This document shows, piece after piece, positions 25,224 to 36,117 of a stretch of DNA of 64,000 nucleotides (position 1 is the stretch's first letter; the number at the start of each line of letters is the position of its first letter). Made by a program: the position numbers and the translations under genes. Origin of the DNA: Otis tarda (Eukaryota; Chordata; Aves; Otidiformes; Otididae); assembly GCA_026413225.1 (NCBI GenBank), contig CM048560.1:13782001-13846000 (forward strand). The letters are read 5' to 3'. Under the pieces are notes generated by a model. That model saw nothing but the letters and a program-made list of their open reading frames with translations. It had not been told where the DNA came from and made no database searches.

Positions 25224-28200
25224 ATTCAGGTCAGTGAAGCTTTTCAGGGGAGACATGCAGTGAAGCTCAAGACCTGAGTGTACTGATTCAGGTGCATTTC
25301 AGATTTGAATTCAGAATGGAAGTTTGATTTGGAAGCCTCTTTGTCCCACCTCTGTTCTGCCAATACAAAAACAAATAGCAAACAGAGAATCTGTAAATTT
25401 CAGCATGCTGTCATTTGAAGTTCGTACTCAGGCAGAATATGTGGTCATTTCTGTATATTCAATATTAGCTATGTTTTTGTTAATTGAAGAAGTATCTATT
25501 TAATTTCAGTTTTGATTCTGCGGAATTTCTCAGGGCTCAGCTATGGAGATTAAATCCAAGCAGTTGTTAAAGTTTCTAAGATCAAGTCTCCTTTCTTCTT
25601 TTCTCTTTTTAGGTTTGTCTCTCCTATGTAAATATGCCCTTTTTTTTTTTCTGGTTTGCACCAAGACTTGTTAATTCTAATTTATACACTCAATAGTCTC
25701 CTTTATATGCAGTAATTCACGTACTCTCAAAAATGTGCATCCCAGGCTCCAGCAAAGCCTTATCCAACCTACCTCTTCTGGGCAATGGTTCAGGAAAAAG
25801 AATGAAGGCAAGCATACTGGCATGTCTCCCAGTAACCCTGTGCTGTTGTCTCCCTATGGTCATTGATTACTGGCCTGTCAAGAACTACACATGTTGATTG
25901 ATGTGCTGTGTGACAGAGAGTATCTGCTGTGTTTGCTTGTTTGCAGTTTGTGTACAACATAAAGGTTCTCTGTAGTGTCTTTCTGTTCTGCGCTGGGAAC
26001 TGGGGTGTGGCTGGGCAGCAGAGAAGCAGGCAACCTTGCTTTCTTGTCCTTGTTACCTGCATAACAGGTTGGGTGAATCCTTTGGCAGGAAGACAAAGCA
26101 GCTGAGCATGTTTTGCCAAGTAGATTTTTGTCTGGCATGCACAGAAACTAGAGGGTTCCTGTGAAGACAAAAAGTCAAGCATTGGAAATGCTAAAAGAAA
26201 AAAAGACTTTCCTGAGGTGTGCTGCAACCTGAAGATGAAGCAAAGTTTATTGTATTTATTGTTCTCTCCACGTCTATATTAGTGTCATTGCTTTCATGGT
26301 TTCCTGAGAGTTTTATCAGCCATCAGAAATTCAACTTTTAGCCAGATCAACATTTCTGAATCTTTACACAGTACTCTGGGTGCCACTTGAATAGGAAGGA
26401 GGTGTAGGTTGTGATCTCTTGGAAGCAATGTGACCCTGGATTTCCTGATTGGAAAGATTCTCTCACCTTTTATCATTGCCCTGTCAGGCAAAAAATAATA
26501 TTTGCACAAGAGTAAGTAAACAACCTGTTTATATTTAAGTTAATCACTGGAAGAGTTGGTAACACCCATTTACTGTAGGAGGAAAGGTGTTTTCCATGGC
26601 CAGATGTCTGCATTCCATCCTTACGAGGATATAGTCAGAACCTCGGTGGCTGGCATGCTGAAAGTAACTGGCTTGCTATCAAGAAATCTCTGGTGGGTGA
26701 TTGAGGAGCGCTGGAATCAGAATAATAGGTTGGAGTATGAAAAGACACATAAATCAACATTCTTCCTCTATTTTGTGTGCTCTGTTAGGCAAAGGGAGCT
26801 GGATGCCTGGTCAAGAGGCTGAGTAAGTATTCTGTGGGTTTAGTAGCTGGCTTGCTGCTTGGACCAAGACAAATTCTTACTGTGAAATATCTTCACAAAA
26901 AGCATTGAAGCTTCCTACCCAGAGAAAAACTCAGGCCTGGAGATAACTGAGAGTAAGAGAGTTAGTCAGGTTTTATGAAAAGAGCCAGATGATGGCAGCA
27001 TAGAATGACACAGAAGACTGAGAAAATTCCTGGGTTAAGTACCAAGAGACCTGCCCTTGAAAGCTGATTAAGAGGTCAGCCTTTCCATCTCATCCTCCAC
27101 TTCAGCAGTGGCTTTTGAAATATAGGTTTATGGTTCTGGGAAGAAGAAAAGAAAACAATGATTTTGTTCTGTGCACGTGTTGATCTTTCATAAGCTGTGC
27201 AATAAATCAGCTCAGAAATCTTTTCTGTGTGGCACCAGAGAAAAGCAATTCAGCTTCATCCTTTCAGACCCAGAAATCTTGTCTTTTTTCCTCAGCAATT
27301 CTTCTAGCAAGTCCTACCCTCTACAAATAATATTTTCCTAATTCTTGTCATCAAAACCTGATCTGTAACTACTGCAGACCCAGGACAGAATTCTGAATAT
27401 AGCTCTGGATGCGTGACAGTAATTCTCAGCTTTGCGAGAGGTTCCACAAGCCAAGCTGCTCCAGTGTTTTTGTTTTAATGTTTATTGACAATGTTCCCCC
27501 CACAAGCTTATAGAAATAGTTTCCTGCATAAGCAAAAGATAAATGGCTGTAATGCACTTGAATGTCAAATACTCTTCTGCCAACAAAGACTACTGAATTA
27601 ATGCTCATTACATCTGCAAACTCCTCAGTCTTCTTGGGGTTTAATTTGAAATTTCAAGGACATGGTTACACTACGGAACTCTTACAGAAAGAAGAGTTGC
27701 TGCAAAGAGGAACTGGGAGAGTACCAGCTTCTGAGATTCTAGGTGGGATGGGAGTGCAATACATTTTAAGTTCTACAGTTTTCTGGAATTGCAGACTCTC
27801 ATTGCTGCTGTGACAAGCTCTGGCTCTCCAAAGCTCAGTTATTGTACAGTTTGCCCTAGTTTGTAGAGCAGAACCGACTCTTTTGCCTGCACTTCCTGCC
27901 ACCTAAAGAAGGTGGTTTTCTAGATACAGCGGAAATTGTCAAGCCCTGCTTCGCTGAGCTACTTTGAAAAAACTAAGGACAACAACTTTTACCTTTGTAT
28001 TTGTGTAAACACCGCGCCTGGGACTGTGTTCATTGTGAATTTCTACCCCATCACTTGCAAAAGATGAGATTCTGGCTTATTCTGGCTTTATTCATTGTAA
28101 TAGTAAATAAGGGCATTGGAGCTAGAAAAAAAAAAAGGGGATATTTCCTTGTGAAACCTACCTAGGGCAGCTCAGTGTTATGGCAAGAGAGCAGGCTTCA

Positions 28201-31200
28201 GAAGACAGTTAACTCTTCTTTCCATTACAAATAATAGGTGTTTGATGGGTTCCTCTGGCAGGTAAAAGCAAATTCAAACCATTCAGTAGCACCAGTAATG
28301 GATGTCTGGAATTCCCACAGTCAGAGAAGCCAAGCCCTCATCATATGTGCAATAAAACAGGAAGGGGAAAATGCCTTAAGGGGGGGGGAGTAAGATACCT
28401 ACTGCTACTTACTATCCAATGCCAACTAAAATCCTTTCCAATAGGGACAAATCGCTTAATATCCATACAGCAATTTGAGGATCTAAAGTACTTTAAGTGC
28501 TATTATTATTATTTTTACTACAGAAGCCAAGGTTGCTCTTCTAAATAGATATATTGGAGTTTTATCTTTAAAACATTGTATTAAAAAAAACCCAAAACCT
28601 GTGTGATTTTTTTTTTCTGAAAAGGAATGAATGATATGGTACATCTATCAATGCAGTAACAAAGCATTTACTATTAGACCCTCCGCTTTGTATAGGCTTG
28701 GAGAAAAGGAACTTCTGAATCAAGATGTGGTGCCATTAAACATGTTTAAAGGTAGTTTAATAATAATCTTTTCATATTCTTTTAGTGCGTAGGACTCTTA
28801 CTTAAAAAATAAAAGAAGAAAATTGCTTCTTGGGGTTGAGCGCACTGAATTCATGCTGTTCTGCACCTCTCATTGTAAGTACTACAGTCAGGAGGCTGAA
28901 CAAAGCATGACCATGAAAATGGACATCATAATTGTGGAGTGATTCTGCTAGTGCACATTTTCCAGGAATACTAATGAGGCGTGTGTCAGGGCTGTGCACA
29001 CAGACCCGCAGTACATGGCTGTGCTGCTCCCCCTCAGAGATCTGCGTTTCTATTCATGAAATCTTTGGTGGCTTTTCTAACCCATAATTTTCAAGACAGC
29101 CACAGACTGGTGTGTCTGCTGTACAGTGTTTGCTGTCATTCCTTTGGAGTGAACAGGGATATCCTGACACTCTACCCTGTCACAGTCAATTATAAGGGTT
29201 TGAACAGCTCCAAGAAAACACTTTGCTCCTAATAAGCAGGTAGTTTAATACACAAAACTTTTGCAGCTATCACATGGCTATGCTGAAAAAAATTGCACTC
29301 TTGGTTGCAACAGGTGGTAATGCTGGAATGAGAAGACCTGCTGGTCATTTACTGTAGAATCAGTAACATTGTCTTTACTTCTTTATCTTCCCTGGGATAG
29401 GAAAGACCACTGTGGCTAGGTTATGAGGCTACATGTGATACTAAGATGTCTGTGGCTTTGTATGACCAGGCAATTCTTAGAAAGAGAAAATAAAAAAGTG
29501 GGAGCTGGCAGCTGAACTTCCTGGGTTCTTTGAAAGTCCTTATCTCAAAAATATATTTAAATAAAACTACATTTCCAGTTTCATTTTAAGTGCAGTGAAA
29601 GATTTTGTAGTAAGTTCTTCTGGGAGCTCTATAAATATACAGCATAAATTAAATTATGTTGTATGTCTACTTAATTTGATTTATTGAGCAGCATTTAGAA
29701 TTGCCTTCTTACAGTACATAAACATGATAAGAATATATTTACAGGAGATAAGACAGATTCTGGGCTGAAACAAAGTGTCGGTCTGGAAATGGGGGAATGG
29801 TAACCAAAGAAGGTAACATTTTCAAGTAATACATCTCACTAAAGCAATTTTATGTTGTTTCATTTTTAAAATTAAATACTGTTTTCTTTGCTGACTCTGA
29901 TGCATATTGCACTCTATCATGTGTTCTTTCTCCTACTGTTCATTTTTCTCAAGATGGATAGAAAGAACATTTTATTGTATTTGAAACAACTGCTTTTTCT
30001 TGATTATTCTAACATGTAGTGATAACGCATGACAGTACCAAAAACTGTCCAGAGCCTCCCAAACTACCTCCTAATAACAAATATAAAAAATAGTATAACT
30101 TTTTTTGGCCACATTACCTTCTGGGACATGGAGATTAAGATGATGTATACACATTTACTGTGCATATGTACTGTAAATGACTGCAATACTAATATGATGT
30201 TATCCACTTAGTCCTGTGTTCTGTTTTCAATGTCTGTATTTGTAGATAATTTTAACAGAGTTGCATTTATCAAAAGGAAGAAACTAATTTTACTAAATTA
30301 TTACTTCACATATAGGGTGAAACTGTGGATTGCAACTGATTTGTAACTATGATTTGTCTTGCCTGTCTTCCTCTCATGATTTCAGTTTGCTATGACTTTA
30401 TTCTTCACAACTAGTTACAAGTTGTTTCATAGCATTACTGTGTGCTAGTATGTATTTGCCAAGTTTTACCCCGAAGGTATTTGCATTTCAGTTCTGAGTG
30501 AAATTCTTCCTGTACAGTAGGTGATTTGTAAGATGCTTTGTGATATTTGGTGATAAAAGGTGCTATGTAAATTATCTTTACTACCAGATGGCCTCTTCAT
30601 GTTCCCAATTCAAACCCGGTGGGAGAAATCTCTCTGCAACGTCAACAGATGCACATCTGGTCCACACACAGCCTATGACAGTATTCTTTTGGTTTGATTA
30701 GTCCTTCTATGGAAGTTCAAATGTATTAGGCATAAGAAGAAGAAACAAAGCTTCTCAAAAATGAAAACCACTCTACAATGTGTTTGAGATATGCCAAAAG
30801 CTATTCTCAGTAGAGACAAGCATAACAGATTTTAAATTGGCTTGGTCAGAGTGAAAAATCACTTATAAAGGAACTGCTTACCAATGATCTGGACTTTCAG
30901 GTCAGTAGTTTGCTGCAGAAATGCTCCAGACCCTGCATATTCCAACACAACACACTAGATTTCACTAAGTTCTCCTTTTCCTGTGTTGCTGACCACCAGT
31001 GTGCTGATATGAAAGTAAACGATGACTCTTGGTGCAGCTATGTTCTGTGTTGCTTTCAGATGAGGGAAACGAGTCTTACCTGTGGGGTGTGCTGATTGTC
31101 TTGCCTGCAATGCAGGCAGAGTTTCCTTCTACTGCTTACAGAAAAGCATGCCAAATTTGTGTCAGTGATTCTTTCCATTGCAGCCTCTTGCAATCTGAAA

Positions 31201-33319
31201 ACATTTTCAAAATAAAAAAGACAATGCCAGCGAGAATGAACTTTGACAGCGGTATAATGACATGTGTGGGAGGGAGCACTCAATCTGTAGACTTTGAAAG
31301 AAAATCTAATTCCACCTCCAGTCCTGCAAGACCAAGGACTTTCAGTACAAGTAGCAACAGTGTACAGCCTAATTCATGCATGGTGAGAACAATCCCTTCT
31401 GGTGCATGCAATATGAATACTCCAGGGTTTTCTCCATCTGTTGTCACGTATGCTTAAAGCATAACCTCTTTGAGGCAGGAAGTCACTTTAATGTTTCATG
31501 CATTTACTGTGCCTAGCACAGTCAGACACTGTTAGGGGGATATAGTCACCACTGTAGAACAAATAATATATATATTTTTTCTCTTGAAGAAGTCACAGGA
31601 ATGAAGGAATAATAATATCAACCCTGGGTGTATAAACTACTTCCTAAAAATAGATGTATTTTTTTTATAACTGAATGTGGCTATAAAAGTTACCTCATTA
31701 CTTTACTTTAATGAAGATATAGCTTTTAATATAATAGAACTTATGGAAATCTACTGTTAAATGTACCAAACAGCATCAGAAAAAGAGACTTTCTTTATTG
31801 GTAGGAAGATAAAAACAATAATAATGGTACCTGTGGTGAAGGCAGGAAAAGGAAACTGGGCTCCCTGATGGCTCTTGGCTCTCAGGGCACATGCTATCAG
31901 CATGATTTCTCAAGCATGATCTCTCAAAACTGTCACCTTTGCCCAGGCAGAAGTGTACTTCTTCATCCCCAAGCGCTAAGAAGCTGGACTGCATTTCTGC
32001 AGCCCTGTTAGGTGGAGCATTCCTGTTTGTAATCCTGCTGTGGTCAAGAAGGTGACTTGCATGATAATATCACTGTGGGTCTATAGTGTTTCACGTGAAA
32101 TATTTGTAAATCAGACATGTTAATGACTGGAAGGAACAAGGAAAGGGATGATGGACTTTCCATTGCTTCAAGTAAAAAAATGAGTAGTTAGTGATTTGGA
32201 AGAAATTCTATGGGCTTCTAAATATAAAATTAGAGGATTTAGTCACCCTTTGTGGACCTTATGTGTTAACCATATTAAAAAGATTAAGAAGTAGGTGCTC
32301 AGAAGGAAAATTCTATCTCTATATAGCAACTTCTAGAAGAAATTTTATCTGAAGCTGCCATTTTTTCCTCTTGATGTACTGAGTATCATCAACAAGTAAT
32401 TCCAAGATGTTATTTTTTAGCTTATTAATAGGTCATAGATAAGAAATAGATTAGACTCACATTTGCATATTTCCTTTTCCCCTGTTGTCCTGCTCACAAC
32501 CTGTACTTTGTGAAGTGAGCAGTGAGCATTTTTCCAGCAACGTGTACTGGAAAAGCAGAGCACGGACATGGCTGTCTTGTTTGGTGCTCTGTTGAAGTAT
32601 GGTTTTGTTTGGCTGATCTGAGGGAGGGCATTACATTATTCGTTGGGAGAAGCTAAGATGTGTCTTGCACCTTTTGGGTGATGAACATCTCTTTCAAATG
32701 TATTTCATAAAATATTTCCTACTGGAAGAGCTTTGGTAAAAGTACTTTGGCAAAGAGAGACTGCTCGAAGGAGTTAGGAGGGCAGCTGGGAACACATTCA
32801 AGTGAGTTTTTTTTCTTTAAAGGATTTTTTTTTTTCATCCTGAATTAAGATAAAAAGCCAACAGTTTGCAGTCTCTCTTGAGATAAAAACTATGTTTTAG
32901 GAGAATCAAGTTGGAAATTTCAGTTCACCTTTAGCTACTAACAGGCAATACAGCTGCCTCTTGGGAAGGGCTGTATTTCTCAAAATCCGCTCAATTCTCT
33001 CAAGCAAGTGCTTTTTAGCTGATGGTGTATTTCTTTTGTCATAATTTTGCCCAGCTTGTATAGTTAGCCAGGCATGAGTGTGATTATGGATATTAATGGA
33101 AGATTGCAATGACTTATTTCACTAAGGAGAATTCAATTTCAACTTGCTCAGACCGTAAGGGATCGCACAAATTTCAGACAACTGCTAAAAAGAAGTCCCT
33201 TCTGCAAATGGGGAAAACCAGCACTTTTCATCAAGGAAAAACAGCAAACTATTGTCATTCTTAGAGCAGTATGAGTTTCACATCACTGGATCCCACAAAA
33301 CGTCCTGAATTTTCTCTCT
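25224..33319. other. Unique DNA, no gene seen
   Basis: Frames of 142-145 codons occur at 25790-26227 (minus) and 31029-31457 (plus). Neither shows domain motifs, and the second ends in a low-complexity serine/threonine/asparagine-rich stretch. I treat both as chance. I recognise no RNA gene or transposon. Confidence 0.55.
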
Positions 33320-33665
33320 GTTGGGTTTCTGTGTCCTGGGTGCCTGTGGTAGGGTACTGGCAGCAGGGGAGGAGGGGCTGCCCCGAGCTGGGCACAGCTG
33401 GTTCCAGCCAGTGCCACCTGCCCTGCAGCAGGGCCCAGCCGAGCCCCTCAACCAAGCTGGGGGTAGCACCTCTGTGAAAGTGTATTTAAGAATGGGCAAA
33501 ATGCCACAAAGGTGGTGAGGAGTGAGGAAAAATGTGTGAGAAATAGCCCTGGGACCCCCATGGTTGGAGAAGGAGGGGGAAGATGAGGCACTCCAGGTGC
33601 TGGAGCAGAGATGCATGGTGTGAACGGGATGAGAGCTCCTGAGCAGAGGCCTGCATGTTCCCTCT
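33320..33665 (+). mobile_element. Older LTR fragment, GC-rich, plus orientation
   Basis: This GC-rich block ends at or just before the insertion site of the 1.13-kb LTR. From my memory of avian repeats it resembles the U3/R part of ERVL-like LTRs. The cues are a 'ggttccagccagtgccacc' stretch, then 'agcccctcaaccaagctgg', then a TATA-like TATTTAAG at 33483-33490. After that come 'gggcaaaatgcc' and a purine-rich leader with 'ctggagcagagat'. No target duplication or intact termini are visible, so it is a fragment. The edges are uncertain by tens of bases, and the family match rests on recognition, not alignment. Confidence 0.5.
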
Positions 33666-33715
33666 CCTCTCTCCATTGAAGTGATGCAAATGTCTTTCAA
33701 GGGTTTAATGGTTAC

Positions 33716-34848
33716 TGTCATAGTTCAGCCCTGATCGGGACCAGACTACGCAGTCTCTCTCTCTCACTCCCCCCACCCTCTGAGAGAGTAGGGGGAGATG
33801 ATATAAGGAAAACGGCTCGAGGTTTGAGATAAGGACAGGGAGAAATCCTTAAAGTTACCGTCACGGGCAAAACAGACTCAACTTGGGGAAAAGTATTCAT
33901 TTATTTCTAAAACAAGCAGAAGAATGAGACAGGGAACAAGATAACCTCCCCCCACCCCTCCCTCTTCCCAGGCTTAACATTATCTCCACTGCCTTCTGCC
34001 CCCCTGAGCGGCACAGGGGGGAAGAGGGAATGGGGGTCGCGGTCAGTTCATCACATGTTGTTTTACGCCGCTGTGTCATTGTCGGGGGAATGCTCATATT
34101 GCTTCTCTGCTCCATCATGGGGTCCCTCCCACAGGCCACAGTCCTTTGTGAAACTGCTCCGGTGTGGGTCGTCTCTTCCGCAGGGTGCAGTCTCTCCAGA
34201 ACAGCTGCCCAAGCAGGCCCTCCACGGGCCACAGCCTCCTTCAGGCCTCCACCTGCTCCGGCATGGGGTCCTCCACAGGCTGCAGGTAAATCTCTGCCCC
34301 TCCATGGACCTCCATGGGCTGCAGGGGGACAACCTGCTCCACCATTGTCGTCACCACAGACTGCAGGGGAATCTTGGCCAGGAGCTGCATTACTCCTCCC
34401 TCTCCTTCTTCACTGACCTTGGCGTCTGCAGCTGTTCATCACAACAGGCTGGCAGATGCCTCTCAGGATCCTTTTTACATCTTATTCACATCTCATCTCC
34501 TCTCCACTTCTTGCAGCCAGGCCGGGCCGAGTTGGGCCCAGTCAGCTGCCCAGCGGGAGACCAGAGGGTGAGGCCTGCAAGGCCCACAAGGCTCGCGCTT
34601 CCCCCTCTCTGCTCCTACTCAGCTGCTTCACATCTTCTTCTCCATTTTTTTTCCTGTTTTCCCTTTCTTAAATACGTTATCGCAGAGGCGTTATCACGGG
34701 ACATTCTGCTACCAATTGGCTCGGCCTTGGCCAGCAGCAGGTCCGCCCTAGGCCCAGCCGAGTTCACTGAACAAAGGGGAGTGACTTCTAGCAGTTTCCT
34801 ACAGAAGCTACCACCTTAGGCCCCCCCTCACTAAACAAAACCAGAACA
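33716..34848 (-). mobile_element. Solo LTR, 1.13 kb, copy A (ERVL-like)
   Basis: The ends are TGTCATAG on the left and CCAGAACA on the right, flanked by the perfect duplication GTTAC at 33711-33715 and 34849-34853. It is closely similar along its whole length to the LTR at 60168-61306. Promoter-like signals lie on the minus strand: TATTTAAG at 34667-34674, about 40 bp downstream of the palindromic CCAATTGG at 34712-34719, and AATAAA at 33900-33905. No viral internal sequence adjoins it, so it is a solo LTR left by LTR-LTR recombination. Its plus strand has a 254-codon open frame (34055-34819). That frame is proline/serine/leucine-rich, antisense to the LTR and not continuous in the sister copy, so I do not call it a gene. 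The 5-bp duplication suits ERV1 or ERVL better than ERVK. Confidence 0.9.
34667..34719 (-). promoter_or_regulatory. Predicted U3 promoter of LTR copy A
   Basis: On the minus strand a CCAAT box (34712-34719, palindromic CCAATTGG) is followed about 40 bp later by TATTTAAG (34667-34674). Between them the motif GTTATCRC on the plus strand (GATAAC-type on the minus strand) is repeated at 34676-34683 and 34690-34697. The spacing fits a class II promoter. Activity cannot be judged from sequence. Confidence 0.5.
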
Positions 34849-34853
34849 GTTAC

Positions 34854-34946
34854 AAGCCATGGTAAAAAATATCTCAGGTAGAGGATAGCATATATATGTT
34901 TCTGAGGTAAATAATAATAATGTATATTTTTGCATTAACCTTTTCA

Positions 34947-34977
<31 letters not shown>

Positions 34978-35599
34978 TCATGTTTTAGATCTTCTGAGGC
35001 AAGAAAGAAGTGTGGTTGCTTAGGAGACAGAAATACACAAGCATCAATATTTAATTCTGTAAGTAATTCACTTTTTGGTCATAATGGTTAAAACACTTGA
35101 CTGGAGTCTAAAGAGATGGGAAACCTGACCATCCTCACTAGGCATTGCAACAAAATGTCTGCAGGGAGTTTTTCCAGAAGGTGAATGACACTGCGAGTCA
35201 GAGCAAGAGCCCAGCCACAGATGACAGTCCATAATGAAAAAGCAAATTGGTGCCCTGTGCTAGAAGCAAGGTAGTTTCCTTAGTTACAGTTTCTGATCAC
35301 TGGGCCGAGTACAGATAGCCCTCTCAGCCTGCATGGCACAACCAAACAACTTTAAGCATGGCAGTGTTTTATAATCCAAAGTACCACTGAAAAATAGTTA
35401 CTTTTTCACCTTGCAAAGCTTCCTGTTTATTTATTTACTTACTTATTTCCTATGTACAGTTAGAATATTAAAATCAATGTTGTTATTCACCTGAGTATAT
35501 CCTATTTGACACAAATAGGGGATTGCAGAATCAAGTCCTCATCTGAATTATTTAGAATATAAATTTGTATGAATTTGTGACTAAATAAATTAGTCACTA
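34854..35599. other. Unique DNA between two LTRs
   Basis: It holds a (TG)12 microsatellite at 34953-34976 and an imperfect TTTA/CTTA tract near 35426-35448. No gene is seen. Confidence 0.65.
34953..34976. repeat. (TG)12 microsatellite
   Basis: Twelve uninterrupted TG units with a further GTGTTTG-like unit just upstream. A tract of this length is likely to vary between individuals. Confidence 0.93.
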
Positions 35600-35924
35600 T
35601 GTTGTAGGTAGAAACAAAATAAAGGTTACAAAGGCCAGGTATCCTTGGAGACAGAGATGGAAACTCCCCCTACCAACCAAGATATGCATCCTGGTCAAGG
35701 ACAATACTTGTTCATAGACCTGTCAAGTGTGTATTGTGTGTAGTTTGTTATATAAGCCTACACTGGACCCTAAGCAAAATTTGTGTCCTAAATGACCCTG
35801 AGGTGGTTTTAATGCTAAAAATTACACTCCCTTATGGCTAATGAGTATGCTAATGAACAGGACCTCCCTAAACTTTTAAAACATGAACATACATAATCAT
35901 GGGCAGTGGGAGAAGTATGGGTAA

Positions 35925-35972
35925 CCAATCAGTTATTTTATTGTGATTTCTTCCTTGTATTTTCTATAAAAG
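35925..35972 (+). promoter_or_regulatory. LTR promoter: CCAAT plus TATAAAAG
   Basis: CCAAT at 35925-35929 and a textbook TATAAAAG at 35965-35972 are 40 bp apart on the plus strand, with transcription expected to start near 35995. It could act as an alternative promoter for flanking host sequence to the right. Confidence 0.55.
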
Positions 35973-36043
35973 ACCCTCTGTATTTCTAAGAGCCGTGCTG
36001 GCTCTGTTAGATGCCTAGCACCCGCTTCTGCAGAATTGTAGTA

Positions 36044-36049
36044 AATAAA
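36044..36049 (+). terminator. LTR polyadenylation signal AATAAA
   Basis: AATAAA lies about 80 bp downstream of the TATA box, the expected place for the end of R in a short retroviral LTR. Cleavage would fall near 36062-36070. Confidence 0.5.
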
Positions 36050-36117
36050 TATCTCAACTCAGTGTGGTGATTTGCTCTTGCACACCAGGTAGAAGCAGCC
36101 CTGGTTTTGGGAGAACA

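Larger units (their letters stand above)
33711..34853. repeat. Target-site duplication GTTAC of LTR copy A
   Basis: GTTAC at 33711-33715 and GTTAC at 34849-34853 abut the TG and CA ends exactly. Confidence 0.88.
35600..36117 (+). mobile_element. Solo LTR, about 518 bp, different family
   Basis: A complete LTR layout can be read on the plus strand. It starts TGTTGTAGG. A CCAAT box lies at 35925-35929, TATAAAAG at 35965-35972, a start-like region at about 35995 and AATAAA at 36044-36049. It ends GGGAGAACA. This gives a U3 of roughly 395 bp, an R of about 65-70 bp and a short U5, which are ordinary retroviral proportions. The flanks ACTA and ACTG are compatible with a degraded 4-bp duplication, so the precise borders are tentative. 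No primer-binding site plus gag follows, so it is a solo or isolated LTR. It shares no obvious sequence with the 1.1-kb family. Confidence 0.65.

Noticed and set aside
25790..26227. 145-codon minus-strand frame as a gene
   Set aside because: The translation has no recognisable motif, and a second overlapping minus frame is also open, as expected for a chance stop-poor stretch.
31029..31457. 142-codon frame as a coding exon
   Set aside because: No domain, low-complexity serine/threonine/asparagine-rich C-terminal part, and no supporting splice structure.
34055..34819. 254-codon plus-strand open frame as a protein gene
   Set aside because: It lies wholly inside a solo LTR, antisense to its predicted promoter, has a proline/serine/leucine-biased GC-driven composition, and is not continuous in the sister copy.
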